Positions 1 through 7,350 are shown, numbered from the stretch's first letter. The stretch is DNA of 17,107 bases from Microbacteriaceae bacterium (GCA_025463615.1 JAODAU010000288.1:1-17107), one strand, 5' to 3'. Numbers and translations: made by a program. The notes: a model not told the origin generated them from the letters alone.

Positions 1-325
1 TGAGCGCGGTCGCGAGCAGCATCGAGAGCACCACGGTGAGCGGAACGTTGATGATGAGGAAGATGCCCACGTTGCCGAACGACCGGATGACGGCCGGGTC
101 GGTGAGTGCGGTCACGTAGTTGTCGAATCCCACCCACGGCCTCGACACCTTGGCGCCCGGCGCCGCGAAGTAGAAGGCGTGGAACGAGATCCACACCGAG
201 TACAGCACCGGGAACGCGAAGATCGCGAGCACGAAGATGAGGTACGGAGCGCTGAACAGCAGCCCGAGCGGGTTGCGCCCGAGGGGGCGGAACCCGCGTT
301 TCGGCCGATCGACTGTCGTGGTCAT
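1..325 (-). CDS. Sugar ABC transporter permease, MalF/UgpA type (partial, N-terminal part)
   Basis: This is the first 108 codons of a CUT1-family inner-membrane permease; the 3' part lies beyond the left edge. After a short basic cytoplasmic N-terminus (MTTTVDRPKRGF) comes a first membrane helix (LLFSAPYLIFVLAIFAFPVLY) with the usual 'P..Y..W.SF..F' end. The periplasmic stretch contains 'WVGFDNYVTALTDP', the typical 'F.GL.NY...L.DP' block of MalF-like permeases, and a second helix begins with 'NVGIFLIINVPLTVVLSMLLATAL'. The ATG at 325 is preceded by a strong AGGAGG whose first bases overlap the stop codon of the binding-protein gene (TAGGAGG), so the two genes are translationally linked. It should form the transport channel with a second permease expected just outside the window. 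The sugar is unknown. Confidence 0.93.
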   Translation of the reverse strand, partial: MTTTVDRPKRGFRPLGRNPLGLLFSAPYLIFVLAIFAFPVLYSVWISFHAFYFAAPGAKVSRPWVGFDNYVTALTDPAVIRSFGNVGIFLIINVPLTVVLSMLLATAL

Positions 326-334
326 GGATGCCTC

Positions 335-1630
335 CTACGGCTGCGTCTCGATGTGGTCGAGCCGCGCGGCGGCCCCCGCGAGCGACCCCTTCAGGTCGCC
401 GCCCTGGAAGATCACCGACTGCGACCACGCGTCGCGGAAGAACTGGAGCTCCTCGATCGCGTTCGGCCCCGGCGGGTCCTCCACGGTGCGCGAGGCCTGG
501 TCGCCGAAGGCCTTGTACGACGGGTTCTTGGCGAAGTAGTCGGCGTAGGTGGTGGCCAGGTTCGTGCGGATCGGCATCTGGCCGGTCATCGACAGCAGCT
601 TGCTGTCCTGGGCCGGGCTGGTCGAGTACTTCAGGAAATCCCATGCCGTGCCCTGGTTCTTGCAGGCGGTGTAGAGCCCGACGTTCTTCGCATCGCTGAA
701 GGTCCAGGTCTTGTCGGCGGTGGTTCCGTTCTTGGTCGGCACCGGCACCGATCCCCAGTCGACCTTGCCCTTGTAGACCGCGACGGCCCAGGGGCCGACG
801 ATCGCCATCGCGGCCTGGCCGTCGGCGAACGCGTCCCCGGCGTAGGCCTCCTGGCCGGCCAGTTTGTCTTTGTACATGGTCGACCAGAACTGGGCGACAT
901 CCAGCCCGGCCTGGTTGTCGAAGGTGGCCTTGTGGTTCTTGATCAGCAGCTGGCCGCCGCTCTCGGCGGCGTAGAGCGGGTAGAAGTCGAAGTTGCTCTG
1001 GAAGTACTCGCTGGTCGGGGCCGGCAGGATGGCGTGCGGCGCGACGCCCGAGGCGACCAGCTTCTTCGACGTGGCGATGAAGTCGGCGTAGGTGGAGAGC
1101 TTCGGGTTGTCCGGGTCGAGCCCGGCCTTCGCGAACAGCTTCTTGTTGTAGAAGATCACGACCGGGTTCGACTTCCACGGCATCTGGTAGTAGTCGCCCT
1201 TGGCGTCCTGGTACTGCTTGGCGAGCGATCCGGAGCGGTCCTCGATGTATTTCGCGCCGCCCGGGAACTTCGAGAGGTCGACGAGCCCGCCCTGCTTCTG
1301 GAACTGGCCGACTGCGGCCGGGGCCGTGTTGTAGATCAGGCACGGCGCGTTGCCCGCGGTGATGGATGCCCCGATCACCTCTTCGCTGGTCTTGCCGGCC
1401 GGGATCTGCTGTCCGCTGACCTTCTCGTCGGGGTGCGCCTTGTTCCAGGCGGCGACGACCTGCTCGCCCCAGGTGACCTCCTGGGCGTTGTTCGAGTACC
1501 AGATCTGGATCGGGCCGTGCGCCGTCATCGCGCCGGGGCCGGGCGCGCTGCCCGATCCGCAGGCCGTGAGCACGAGTGTGCCGGCCGCGAGGACCGCCGC
1601 AACCGTCAGTGTCCGTCGCGCACCGCGCAT
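335..1630 (-). CDS. Extracellular sugar-binding lipoprotein of a CUT1 ABC transporter
   Basis: A 431-residue family 1 solute-binding protein, of normal length. The ATG at 1630 was chosen because GAGGAG lies six bases upstream and the protein then starts with a proper lipoprotein signal (MRGARRTLTVAAVLAAGTLV) with lipobox LTAC and lipidated Cys24. The mature part begins 'GPIQIWYSNNAQEVTWGEQVVAAWNKAHPDEKV', the usual lobe-1 start; 'MPWKSNPVVIFYNKKLFAKAGLDP' is the family's conserved 'NKKLF..AGL' block; 'FADGQAAMAIVGPWAV' is the typical 'F..G.AAM...G.W' block. It would be anchored outside the membrane and hand substrate to the permease encoded 9 bases downstream. It sits 65 bases after the Gfo/Idh gene, the largest gap in this operon, so an internal promoter is possible. 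Family and role are clear; ligand is not. Confidence 0.95.
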   Translation of the reverse strand: MRGARRTLTVAAVLAAGTLVLTACGSGSAPGPGAMTAHGPIQIWYSNNAQEVTWGEQVVAAWNKAHPDEKVSGQQIPAGKTSEEVIGASITAGNAPCLIYNTAPAAVGQFQKQGGLVDLSKFPGGAKYIEDRSGSLAKQYQDAKGDYYQMPWKSNPVVIFYNKKLFAKAGLDPDNPKLSTYADFIATSKKLVASGVAPHAILPAPTSEYFQSNFDFYPLYAAESGGQLLIKNHKATFDNQAGLDVAQFWSTMYKDKLAGQEAYAGDAFADGQAAMAIVGPWAVAVYKGKVDWGSVPVPTKNGTTADKTWTFSDAKNVGLYTACKNQGTAWDFLKYSTSPAQDSKLLSMTGQMPIRTNLATTYADYFAKNPSYKAFGDQASRTVEDPPGPNAIEELQFFRDAWSQSVIFQGGDLKGSLAGAAARLDHIETQP

Positions 1631-1672
1631 CCGCTGCTCCTCTTCGAGTCGACCGGAAGTCCCGATGCTCGG

Positions 1673-1688
1673 AAACGTAGACGCGTTT
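1673..1688. promoter_or_regulatory. Candidate LacI-type operator (AAACG-N6-CGTTT)
   Basis: In the 65-bp gap between the Gfo/Idh gene and the binding-protein gene, the arms AAACG (1673-1677) and CGTTT (1684-1688) form a dyad with a six-base centre. AAACG/CGTTT arms resemble half-sites of LacI-family sugar regulators, and the position 43 bases upstream of the lipoprotein start suits a control site for an internal promoter. The central six bases are not symmetric and no LacI gene is in the window, so this is only a candidate. Confidence 0.3.
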
Positions 1689-1695
1689 GGCGGGA

Positions 1696-2802
1696 TTAGT
1701 AAGGTGCTGGCGCCCGCCACACCGCGGCGGCGGTCAGCGGCACGAGCGGCGGTCGCTCGACGGTCGACTCGATGGCGCGCCGGTCGCCCGTCCTTGCCGA
1801 GTCGAGGATGCCGTGCATGACCTCCAACACGTGCAGCCCGAGCGCGCCGCTGGCGCGACCCTCGCCGGGAGCGGATCGGATGAAGTCGAGAAGGCCCACC
1901 CCGCGGCCGGCGTCGACGTAGCCGGCGTTCACCTGCAGCACCTCCGGCTCGCCGCCCTCCTCGCGCCACAGCCGGGTGACGCCGTCGAACGTGTTCGGAT
2001 CGGGCAGCGCGAGGCTGCCGCGCTCGCCGTGGACCTCGAGCGGCGCCGCCGCGCTGTGGGTCGCGTCGAAGCTCATCGTGATGGTCGACACGGCGCCGGA
2101 CGCGTGCACCAGCACCCCGCTGACGTGGGTGTCGACCTCGACGGGTATGCGCTCGCCGGCGCGGGGTCCGCTGCCGATCACCCGTTCGTCGTGCGCCCGC
2201 GACCCGGCACCCGACACCGAGACGACGGGCCCGAGCAGGTGCACCAGCGAGGTCAGGTAGTACGGTCCCATGTCGAACAGCGGGCCGCCGCCGGGCAGGT
2301 AGTAGAAGTCGGGGTTCGGATGCCAGCGCTCGTGCCCGGGGGAGAGCCAGGTCGCGCTCGCCGAGGTCGGGCGCCCGATGAGGCGGGCGTCGACGGCCGC
2401 GCGGGCGGTCTGGATGCCGGTGCCCAGCACGGTGTCGGGGGCCGAGCCGACCCGTCGCCCGGCTGCCGCCGCGGCGGAGAGGATGGCGCGACCGTCGTCC
2501 AGCGTGGCCGCGATCGGCTTCTCGCCGTAGACGTCCTTGTCGTGCGCGATCGCCGCGAGCGCGACCTCGGCGTGCGCGGCCGGGATCGTCAGGTTGAGCA
2601 CCGTGCCGACGCGCGGGTCGGCGAGCAGCTCGTCCGGGGTCATGGCGGCGGCGCCGATCCCGGCGGCGGCCGACCGGGCACGCGCGGGGTCGAGGTCGGC
2701 GACCGAGACGACCCGGGCATCCTCGACCTCGGCGAGCGTGGCGAGGTAAGCGGCGGAGATGTTGCCGACGCCGATGATGCCTATGCCGTGCGGGTCGCCC
2801 AC
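1696..2802 (-). CDS. Gfo/Idh/MocA family NAD(P)-dependent oxidoreductase (ThuB-like context)
   Basis: A 368-residue cytoplasmic sugar dehydrogenase of usual length. The N-terminal Rossmann fold has 'IGIIGVGNIS' (residues 7-16), with an acidic end of the second strand (ADLD, 35-38) and the family's EKP motif at 94-96 (VYGEKPIA). The C-terminal domain carries GGGPLFDMGPYY (171-182), the substrate-site motif of a large subgroup in which Tyr replaces the more common His. The GTG at 2802 was chosen because AGGGGG precedes it and the Rossmann motif starts right after; the gene then overlaps the end of the ThuA gene by 22 bases. It would oxidise or reduce a sugar or sugar derivative with a nicotinamide cofactor. 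Pairing with ThuA resembles thuAB of rhizobia, where the two act in trehalose breakdown through a 3-keto sugar; the substrate here is inferred only. Confidence 0.92.
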   Translation of the reverse strand: MGDPHGIGIIGVGNISAAYLATLAEVEDARVVSVADLDPARARSAAAGIGAAAMTPDELLADPRVGTVLNLTIPAAHAEVALAAIAHDKDVYGEKPIAATLDDGRAILSAAAAAGRRVGSAPDTVLGTGIQTARAAVDARLIGRPTSASATWLSPGHERWHPNPDFYYLPGGGPLFDMGPYYLTSLVHLLGPVVSVSGAGSRAHDERVIGSGPRAGERIPVEVDTHVSGVLVHASGAVSTITMSFDATHSAAAPLEVHGERGSLALPDPNTFDGVTRLWREEGGEPEVLQVNAGYVDAGRGVGLLDFIRSAPGEGRASGALGLHVLEVMHGILDSARTGDRRAIESTVERPPLVPLTAAAVWRAPAPY

Positions 2803-3503
2803 AGCAGCCCCCTGTCGATGATGGTGCGGACGTTCGGGTCGCGCAGCACGTCGAGGCTGTGCCCCGGCGTCGCGACGAAGACGCGGCCGGCGCCCCACTC
2901 CCGCGTCCAGACAGCGGGCGACACGACCGGCCGGTGCCACGGATGGTACGGCTGCACGGGGTGCGTGGTGGTGGCGAGAACGTTGATGAGGCTGTCGTGC
3001 AGCACCCAGTACTGCTCGGTCTCGAGCGTGAAGTCGTCGATGCCCGCCAGGATCTCGTGTTCCCTGCCGAGCTCGGTGAGCTCGACCGTGTAGGGCAGGT
3101 AGTTGTCCGTCTCGTCGCCGACGACGAGTTCGGATCGCTTCGAGGGGTGCGTGGCGAACTGGCCGCCCACCAGTTGCAAATAGTCGGAGCTGGCGCGGAA
3201 CGAGTCCGCGATTCCGCCGTGCCAGCCGGCCAGCCCGGTGCCCGCGGCGACCGCCGCGCGGAGGCCCTTCACCGCATCCTCGGACGCCTCGGACATGGTG
3301 ACCGACTGCAGCACGAGGTCCGTTGCCGCCATCGTCGCGGCGTCGGCGTAGACCTCGGGCGAGTCCTCGACGCGCACCTCGTACCCGTTGGCCTCGAGGA
3401 ACGGGATGAATAGCTCGGTGGCCTCGACGGGATGGTGCCCGTCCCAGCCGCCGCGGACGACGAGCGCGCGCGGGCTCTCACGGGGTGTTGCCGGGGCCAT
3501 CAT
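2781..3503 (-). CDS. ThuA-like (trehalose utilisation) domain protein
   Basis: A 240-residue single-domain protein of the ThuA family, which has a class I glutamine amidotransferase-like fold. It starts with strand 'RALVVRGGWDGHHPVEATE', and has the family's 'AGWHGGIADSF' segment (His95-Gly-Gly) followed by 'YLQLVGGQFATHP' (108-120) and the closing 'GRVFVATPGHSLDVLRDPNVRTI'-type block before 'GLLWAT'. There is no nucleophile-elbow Cys at the place used by amidotransferases, as is usual for ThuA. Two tandem ATG codons occur (3503 and 3500); the first overlaps the SDR stop as ATGA, so translation is probably coupled. ThuA proteins work with Gfo/Idh enzymes in disaccharide or keto-sugar catabolism. 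The exact reaction here is unknown. Confidence 0.9.
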   Translation of the reverse strand: MMAPATPRESPRALVVRGGWDGHHPVEATELFIPFLEANGYEVRVEDSPEVYADAATMAATDLVLQSVTMSEASEDAVKGLRAAVAAGTGLAGWHGGIADSFRASSDYLQLVGGQFATHPSKRSELVVGDETDNYLPYTVELTELGREHEILAGIDDFTLETEQYWVLHDSLINVLATTTHPVQPYHPWHRPVVSPAVWTREWGAGRVFVATPGHSLDVLRDPNVRTIIDRGLLWATRTA

Positions 3504-4558
3504 CCTGCTTTCGGAACGTCCTCCTTCAGGAGGTGCTTGCGCACCATGCTCTCACCGGCGGCCGCGATCGCGTCCTCGGCGGGCCGCGGCTCCCAGCCGA
3601 GCACCCGGCGCGCCTTCTCGTTCGAGGTCTTCTTGGAGTAGCCGAGGTCGGGCGCGATCGGCCGGTACTGCGGCGAGAACAGCGCGCCGATGCGAATCAC
3701 GAGATTCGGGATGTTCCGCGTGGGAACCCGGTGCGCCGCGGCGCCCAGGTGCTCGCGCAGGATCGCCCCGATGCGGCTCATGGCGAGCGCCGGGCCGTTC
3801 GAGATGAGGAAGCGCTGGCCCGCGGCATCCGGCTTCTGCATCGCCAGAATGTGCGCGGCCGCCACGTCGCGCACGTCGACCACGGGGATGTAGAGGTCGG
3901 GGAACGCGGGCATCCCGCCGTTCAGCATGGTCTGGATGATGTGGTTCGACCCCGAGATGTCCGCGCCCATCACCGGCCCCATCACCGCGACGGGCAGCAG
4001 CGTGGTGAGCTCCATCGGGCCGCCCTCGGCGGCGACGAAGTCCCACGCCGCGCGCTCGGCGAGCGTCTTGCTCTTGCCGTAGGCGTCGACCCCGGGCCCG
4101 TCGAGAATGGTCCAGTCCTCCTCGGTGAAGACGTGGCCGTCGTGCGGATGCCCCCAGCTCACCGCATGGAACGCCGAGGTCAGCACCACTCGCCGCACCC
4201 CTGCATCGCGCGCGGCCCGCAGCACCCGGAGTGCACCCTCCCGCGCCGGCACGATCAGGTCGTCCTCGTTCTCCACGTGTCCGGGCTGCACCGGGGATGC
4301 CACATGCAGCACCAGGTCGACGCCGGCGAGCGCCTCGGCCCACCCGACATCCGTCGTGAGGTCGGCCGGCACGAACTCCAGGCTGTCGCCGTTCACCATC
4401 CCGGCGGCTTCGAGCACCGCCCGTGCCGATTCCTCGCGCGCGAGCGAGCGCACCGTCGTGCGCACGCGGTAGCCCTGCTCGAGCAGCCGCAGGATGCAGT
4501 GGCCAGCGATGAAACCCGATCCGCCGGTCACGAGCACGAGTTCGCGAGTGGTCGCCAT
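3500..4558 (-). CDS. NAD(P)-dependent SDR / epimerase-type reductase (extended SDR, dihydroflavonol-reductase-like)
   Basis: A 352-residue extended short-chain dehydrogenase. TGGSGFIAGH (11-20) is the TGxxGxxG cofactor loop; Arg residues after the second strand (TTVRSLAR) suggest NADP preference. The catalytic set is Ser128 (VVLTSAFHAVSWG) and Tyr160-X3-Lys164 (DAYGKSKTLAE). The sequence resembles the aldehyde reductase/dihydroflavonol-4-reductase subgroup rather than UDP-sugar epimerases. An in-frame ATG lies at 4585, but the one at 4558 is preferred because AAGGAG sits six bases before it. It is the first gene of the minus-strand operon, overlapping ThuA by four bases, and is divergent from the XRE regulator, which probably controls it. 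The substrate may be a carbonyl compound linked to the sugar pathway, or unrelated to it. Confidence 0.92.
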   Translation of the reverse strand: MATTRELVLVTGGSGFIAGHCILRLLEQGYRVRTTVRSLAREESARAVLEAAGMVNGDSLEFVPADLTTDVGWAEALAGVDLVLHVASPVQPGHVENEDDLIVPAREGALRVLRAARDAGVRRVVLTSAFHAVSWGHPHDGHVFTEEDWTILDGPGVDAYGKSKTLAERAAWDFVAAEGGPMELTTLLPVAVMGPVMGADISGSNHIIQTMLNGGMPAFPDLYIPVVDVRDVAAAHILAMQKPDAAGQRFLISNGPALAMSRIGAILREHLGAAAHRVPTRNIPNLVIRIGALFSPQYRPIAPDLGYSKKTSNEKARRVLGWEPRPAEDAIAAAGESMVRKHLLKEDVPKAG

Positions 4559-4680
4559 GGTGTTCTCCTTCTTGTCTGCAGTCATGTTCCGCCCCCGCGA
4601 CGGTCGCCCACCAGAGCCCCCGCGCTACTGGTAGTGACAGGACCACCCACCACGTGGCGCACGCGGCATACGGTGGACCC
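4559..4680. promoter_or_regulatory. Divergent promoter/operator region of the SDR operon and the XRE regulator
   Basis: This 122-bp spacer separates two divergent starts. It holds a small dyad CTAC-TG-GTAG followed directly by TGACAGG (4625-4641), and an 8-bp perfect palindrome CCACGTGG (4650-4657). MmyB-type regulators are often encoded divergently from an SDR and bind in the shared spacer, so these dyads are candidate operator elements. Promoter hexamers for the SDR operon are not convincing by eye. Confidence 0.45.
4669..4674 (+). promoter_or_regulatory. Candidate leaderless -10 element (TACGGT) of the XRE gene
   Basis: TACGGT fits the actinobacterial TANNNT -10 pattern and ends six bases before the ATG at 4681. 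No Shine-Dalgarno sequence fits between them. This is the spacing expected for an mRNA that begins at the start codon. Confidence 0.45.
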
Positions 4681-5526
4681 ATGAGCGACGAGCCGAACCA
4701 ACTGGGCGAGTACCTGCGTGCCCGGCGCGAGCTGGTCACTCCGGAGCGCGCCGGGATCACGGTCGTCGGCAACCGGCGCGTGCCGGGCCTGCGGCGGGAG
4801 GAGGTGGCGATGCTCGCCGGCATCAGCGCCGAGTACTACCTCCGGCTGGAGCAGGGGCGCGACCGCAACCCGTCGCTGCAGGTGCTGCACTCGATCGCGC
4901 GGGTGCTGCAGCTCGACGACGAGGGCTACCTGCTCACGCTGGTGGCGCCGAAGCCCCAGCGCGCCCGCCGACGCTACCGGCGCGAGACCGTGCCACCGAG
5001 CACGGCGCGGCTCGTGGCGAATATGCCGTTCCCGGCATTCATCGAGGGACGGTACCTCGACGTGCTCGCCGCCAACCCGCTCGCGACGGCGATGTCGCCG
5101 CGGCTGGCGGTGGGTGGCAACCGCCTGCGCGACCTCTTCCTCGACCCGGCCGAGCAGGCGCTGTTCTCCGACTGGGAGCGCGCGGCCGCGATGATGGTCG
5201 CCGGTTTCCGCCAGTCGCTCGGCGGCGACACGGATGACCCGCGGGTGGTCGAGCTCGTGGGCGAGCTGTCCCTCGCCAGCCCGCAGTTCCGCCGCATCTG
5301 GGCCCGCCACGACGTGGCCGACCGCCGCGGCGCGAGCCTCATCTACGATCATCCGCAGGTCGGGGCGCTCAGCGTGGACCGCGAGAAGCTCGCGATCGGC
5401 GGTACCGACGGCATGATGCTGGTGATCTTCCACCCGGAGCCGGGATCGGAGAGCGCCGAGAAGCTCGCGCTGCTGGCGTCGGTCGCGGCCGAACCGCGGT
5501 CGCGTTCCCCGATAATCGAGGGATGA
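4681..5526 (+). CDS. XRE-family regulator with MmyB-like ligand-binding domain
   Basis: A 281-residue cytoplasmic DNA-binding protein. Residues 37-78 form the helix-turn-helix: GLRREEVAMLAGISAEYYLR followed by LEQGRDRNPS, the very characteristic sequence of this family. After a basic linker (PQRARRRYRRE) comes the PAS-like MmyB domain with 'MPFPAFIEGRYLDVLAANPLATAM', 'GNRLRDLFLDPAEQALFSDWE' and 'RRIWARHDVADRRGASLIYDHPQVGALSVDREKL', all conserved family blocks. The ATG at 4681 gives the normal start 'MSDEPNQLGEYLRARRELVTPE'; an in-frame GTG at 4654 is unlikely. It is divergent from the SDR gene and likely regulates it. The ligand is unknown; a small lipophilic or acyl molecule has been proposed for the domain. 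Confidence 0.95.
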   Translation: MSDEPNQLGEYLRARRELVTPERAGITVVGNRRVPGLRREEVAMLAGISAEYYLRLEQGRDRNPSLQVLHSIARVLQLDDEGYLLTLVAPKPQRARRRYRRETVPPSTARLVANMPFPAFIEGRYLDVLAANPLATAMSPRLAVGGNRLRDLFLDPAEQALFSDWERAAAMMVAGFRQSLGGDTDDPRVVELVGELSLASPQFRRIWARHDVADRRGASLIYDHPQVGALSVDREKLAIGGTDGMMLVIFHPEPGSESAEKLALLASVAAEPRSRSPIIEG

Positions 5527-5549
5527 CCGTAGCACCCGTCCCCGCCACC

Positions 5550-5564
5550 GGCAACCGAGTTGCC
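5550..5564 (+). terminator. Possible weak terminator hairpin after the XRE gene
   Basis: GGCAAC-CGA-GTTGCC forms a perfect 6-bp stem with a three-base loop, 24 bases after the XRE stop codon. There is no T-run after it, so it may be a weak terminator, an RNA 3' end, or chance in GC-rich DNA. Confidence 0.25.
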
Positions 5565-5613
5565 CGGCGCCCAGTAGTTCGACGGCACAGCGTCGTAGAC
5601 TCTCGCCTCGTGA

Positions 5614-5877
5614 GTGACAGCGATGCTTGAGCGCCCGGATCCCCGCCTCGAGGGCGCGCACCACGACCTCACGCGCAAGTTCATCGGATCCCTCGTGATC
5701 GCGATCGTCGGCGCCATCGTCGCGCTCGGCCTGCTCGCGCTGCGCTACGGAGCCACGGATGCCGGGGTGCAGACGGGACTGCTGGTCGGCATCATCCTGT
5801 GCCTCGTCATCGCCGTGATCGCCGGCGTCTTCGCCGCGCGCTTCGCCCGGCGGATCGGCCGGCTCGGCAAGAGCTAG
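5614..5877 (+). CDS. Small two-helix membrane protein, function unknown
   Basis: An 87-residue protein (84 if it starts at the ATG at 5623). It has a charged cytoplasmic-looking N-terminus (ERPDPRLEGAHHDLTRKF), a first hydrophobic helix around residues 24-43 (IGSLVIAIVGAIVALGLLAL), a short loop, a second helix around 53-75 (VQTGLLVGIILCLVIAVIAG), and a basic tail (ARFARRIGRLGKS). The positive ends suggest both termini face the cytoplasm. Neither start has a clear ribosome-binding site. TAGACT at 5596-5601 is a possible -10, but it better suits a GTG at 5610 in another frame. No family could be named; such two-helix proteins are common in Microbacteriaceae. It stands alone between two transcription units. 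Confidence 0.75.
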   Translation: MTAMLERPDPRLEGAHHDLTRKFIGSLVIAIVGAIVALGLLALRYGATDAGVQTGLLVGIILCLVIAVIAGVFAARFARRIGRLGKS

Positions 5878-5888
5878 CCCGGGCACGC

Positions 5889-5910
5889 GCCGCGCTCGCG
5901 GCAGCGTTTT
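5889..5910 (+). terminator. Candidate terminator after the small membrane protein gene
   Basis: GCCGCG-CT-CGCGGC (5889-5902) can fold as a stem of five to six GC pairs and is followed four bases later by TTTT (5907-5910). It sits 11 bases after the stop codon. The tiny loop and short T-run make it modest, and the T-run may instead belong to the control site of the next operon. Confidence 0.35.
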
Positions 5911-5965
5911 GTCCAGATAGTGCATCGAACACCTCATTCTGGTGCGCCCCTCCGCTCCCTAGCGT
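5907..5965 (+). promoter_or_regulatory. Candidate promoter and activator site of the binding-protein/permease operon
   Basis: TTCTGG (5937-5942) and TAGCGT (5960-5965) are 17 bases apart and could be a weak -35/-10 pair for the gene at 6032. Just upstream lies an AT-richer stretch, TTTTGTCCAGATAGTGC (5907-5923), the kind of long asymmetric site AraC-family activators use next to a poor -35. Whether the AraC protein of this window binds here is not known. Confidence 0.4.
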
Positions 5966-6031
5966 CGTAGGCGATCACATTCATCCGGGCGCGGTCAGGC
6001 GTGCCCACGTGCGTCTCGACGAGGAGAGAAC

Positions 6032-7348
6032 ATGAAGCACAAGAGAAGCCTGGCGATCGTGGCGGCGGTGGCCGCGGTGCTGACGGTCGCCGGATGCAGC
6101 GGCACCGGCACGTCCACGCAGTCGGGAGATTCCGGCAAGGCGAACCTCACGTTCTGGTCCTGGGTGCCGGGCATCGACAAGGCCGTCGACCTCTGGAACA
6201 AAGAGAACCCGAACATCCACGTGAAGCTGGATGTCACGCCCTCGGGCAGCGCTGGCACGTACGCCAAGATGTACTCCGCACTCAAGGCGGGCAAGGGCGC
6301 TCCCGACGTGGCGCAGATCGAGTACCAGGAGCTGCCCGGCTTCATCCTCGAGAACGGGCTCGTCGACCTCGGGCCGCTCGGGATGACGGCCGCCAAAGAC
6401 AAGTTCGTCGACTGGCAGCTCTCGCAGTCCACCTTCAACAACAAGATCTACGCCGTGCCGATGGCCTCCGGCCCCATGGGGCTCTACTACCGGGCCGACG
6501 TGTTCGACAAGCTCGGCATCCCCGCCCCGAAGACCTGGGACGACTACGCGGCGGCGGCGAAGAAGATCCACGACGCCGACCCCACGCAGTTCATCAACAC
6601 CTTCCCGCCCGGCAACTCGGCGTGGTTCACGGCCCTCGCCTGGCAGGCCGGGGCCAAGTGGTTCGGCCTCAAGGGCGACACCTGGTCGGTGAACATCGAC
6701 TCGCCGCAGACCCTCAAGGTGGCCGCGTACTGGGACAAGCTCCGCACCGACGGCCTCATCGCCACCGAACCGGACTTCGCCAACGGCTGGTACAGCGACC
6801 TGCAGAAGGGCAACATCGTGGCCTGGCCGTCGGCGCAGTGGGGCGGCGCCATCCTCTCGGGCAACGCGCCGGACACCGCGGGCAAGTGGAAGGTCGCCCC
6901 GCTGCCGCAGTGGAGCGCGAGCGGCACACCCGCGTCGGCCAACTGGGGCGGGTCATCCGTCGCCGTGCTGAAGGGCACCTCGAACGCGAAGGCCGCCGAG
7001 AAGTTCGCGCTCTGGCTCGACACCGACCCGAAGAGCATCGACCTGCTGATCGCGGGCGGCTACGGCTGGCCGGCCACGAAGGCGGCGCTGAAGGGTTCCG
7101 ACCTCGACAAGCCGGACCCGTTCCTCGGCGGCCAGAACGCGAACAAAGACGTCTTCGAGGCGTCGGATGCCGCGATCGACAACGACTGGGCGTGGATCCC
7201 CACCACCTCCGCCACCTACGCCCACCTGAACGACGGGTTCGCCGCCGCGATCGCGGGCCACGGCACCTTCGTCGACGCGGTCAAGGCAACCCAGAAGGCG
7301 ACGATCCAGGACCTCAAGGCCAAGGGCCTGAAGGTCGCAGCGGGCTGA
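6032..7348 (+). CDS. Extracellular sugar-binding lipoprotein of a second CUT1 ABC transporter
   Basis: A 438-residue family 1 solute-binding protein. The ATG at 6032 has GAGGAG five bases upstream. The signal MKHKRSLAIVAAVAAVLTV ends in lipobox VAGC with Cys22. The mature protein starts 'ANLTFWSWVPGIDKAVDLWNKENPNIHVKL', then 'APDVAQIEYQELPGFILENGLVDL', 'YAVPMASGPMGLYYRADVFDKLGIP-APKTWDDY', all standard blocks of the family; aromatic residues are frequent (WFTALAWQAGAKWFGL), as in oligosaccharide binders. It would capture substrate outside the cell for the two permeases encoded directly downstream (2-bp gap, then 4-bp overlap). The ligand is unknown, but the cellulase-like enzyme in the same operon suggests a beta-linked or plant-type oligosaccharide. 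Confidence 0.95.
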   Translation: MKHKRSLAIVAAVAAVLTVAGCSGTGTSTQSGDSGKANLTFWSWVPGIDKAVDLWNKENPNIHVKLDVTPSGSAGTYAKMYSALKAGKGAPDVAQIEYQELPGFILENGLVDLGPLGMTAAKDKFVDWQLSQSTFNNKIYAVPMASGPMGLYYRADVFDKLGIPAPKTWDDYAAAAKKIHDADPTQFINTFPPGNSAWFTALAWQAGAKWFGLKGDTWSVNIDSPQTLKVAAYWDKLRTDGLIATEPDFANGWYSDLQKGNIVAWPSAQWGGAILSGNAPDTAGKWKVAPLPQWSASGTPASANWGGSSVAVLKGTSNAKAAEKFALWLDTDPKSIDLLIAGGYGWPATKAALKGSDLDKPDPFLGGQNANKDVFEASDAAIDNDWAWIPTTSATYAHLNDGFAAAIAGHGTFVDAVKATQKATIQDLKAKGLKVAAG

Positions 7349-7350
7349 TC

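Noticed and set aside
179..1699. Plus-strand frame of 506 codons across the binding-protein gene
   Set aside because: It is an Arg/Gly/Val-rich shadow with no recognisable motif, opposite a clear lipoprotein gene.
4582..5937. Minus-strand frame of 451 codons across the XRE regulator
   Set aside because: It lies opposite an unmistakable MmyB-type protein and has low-complexity Arg/His/Asp composition.
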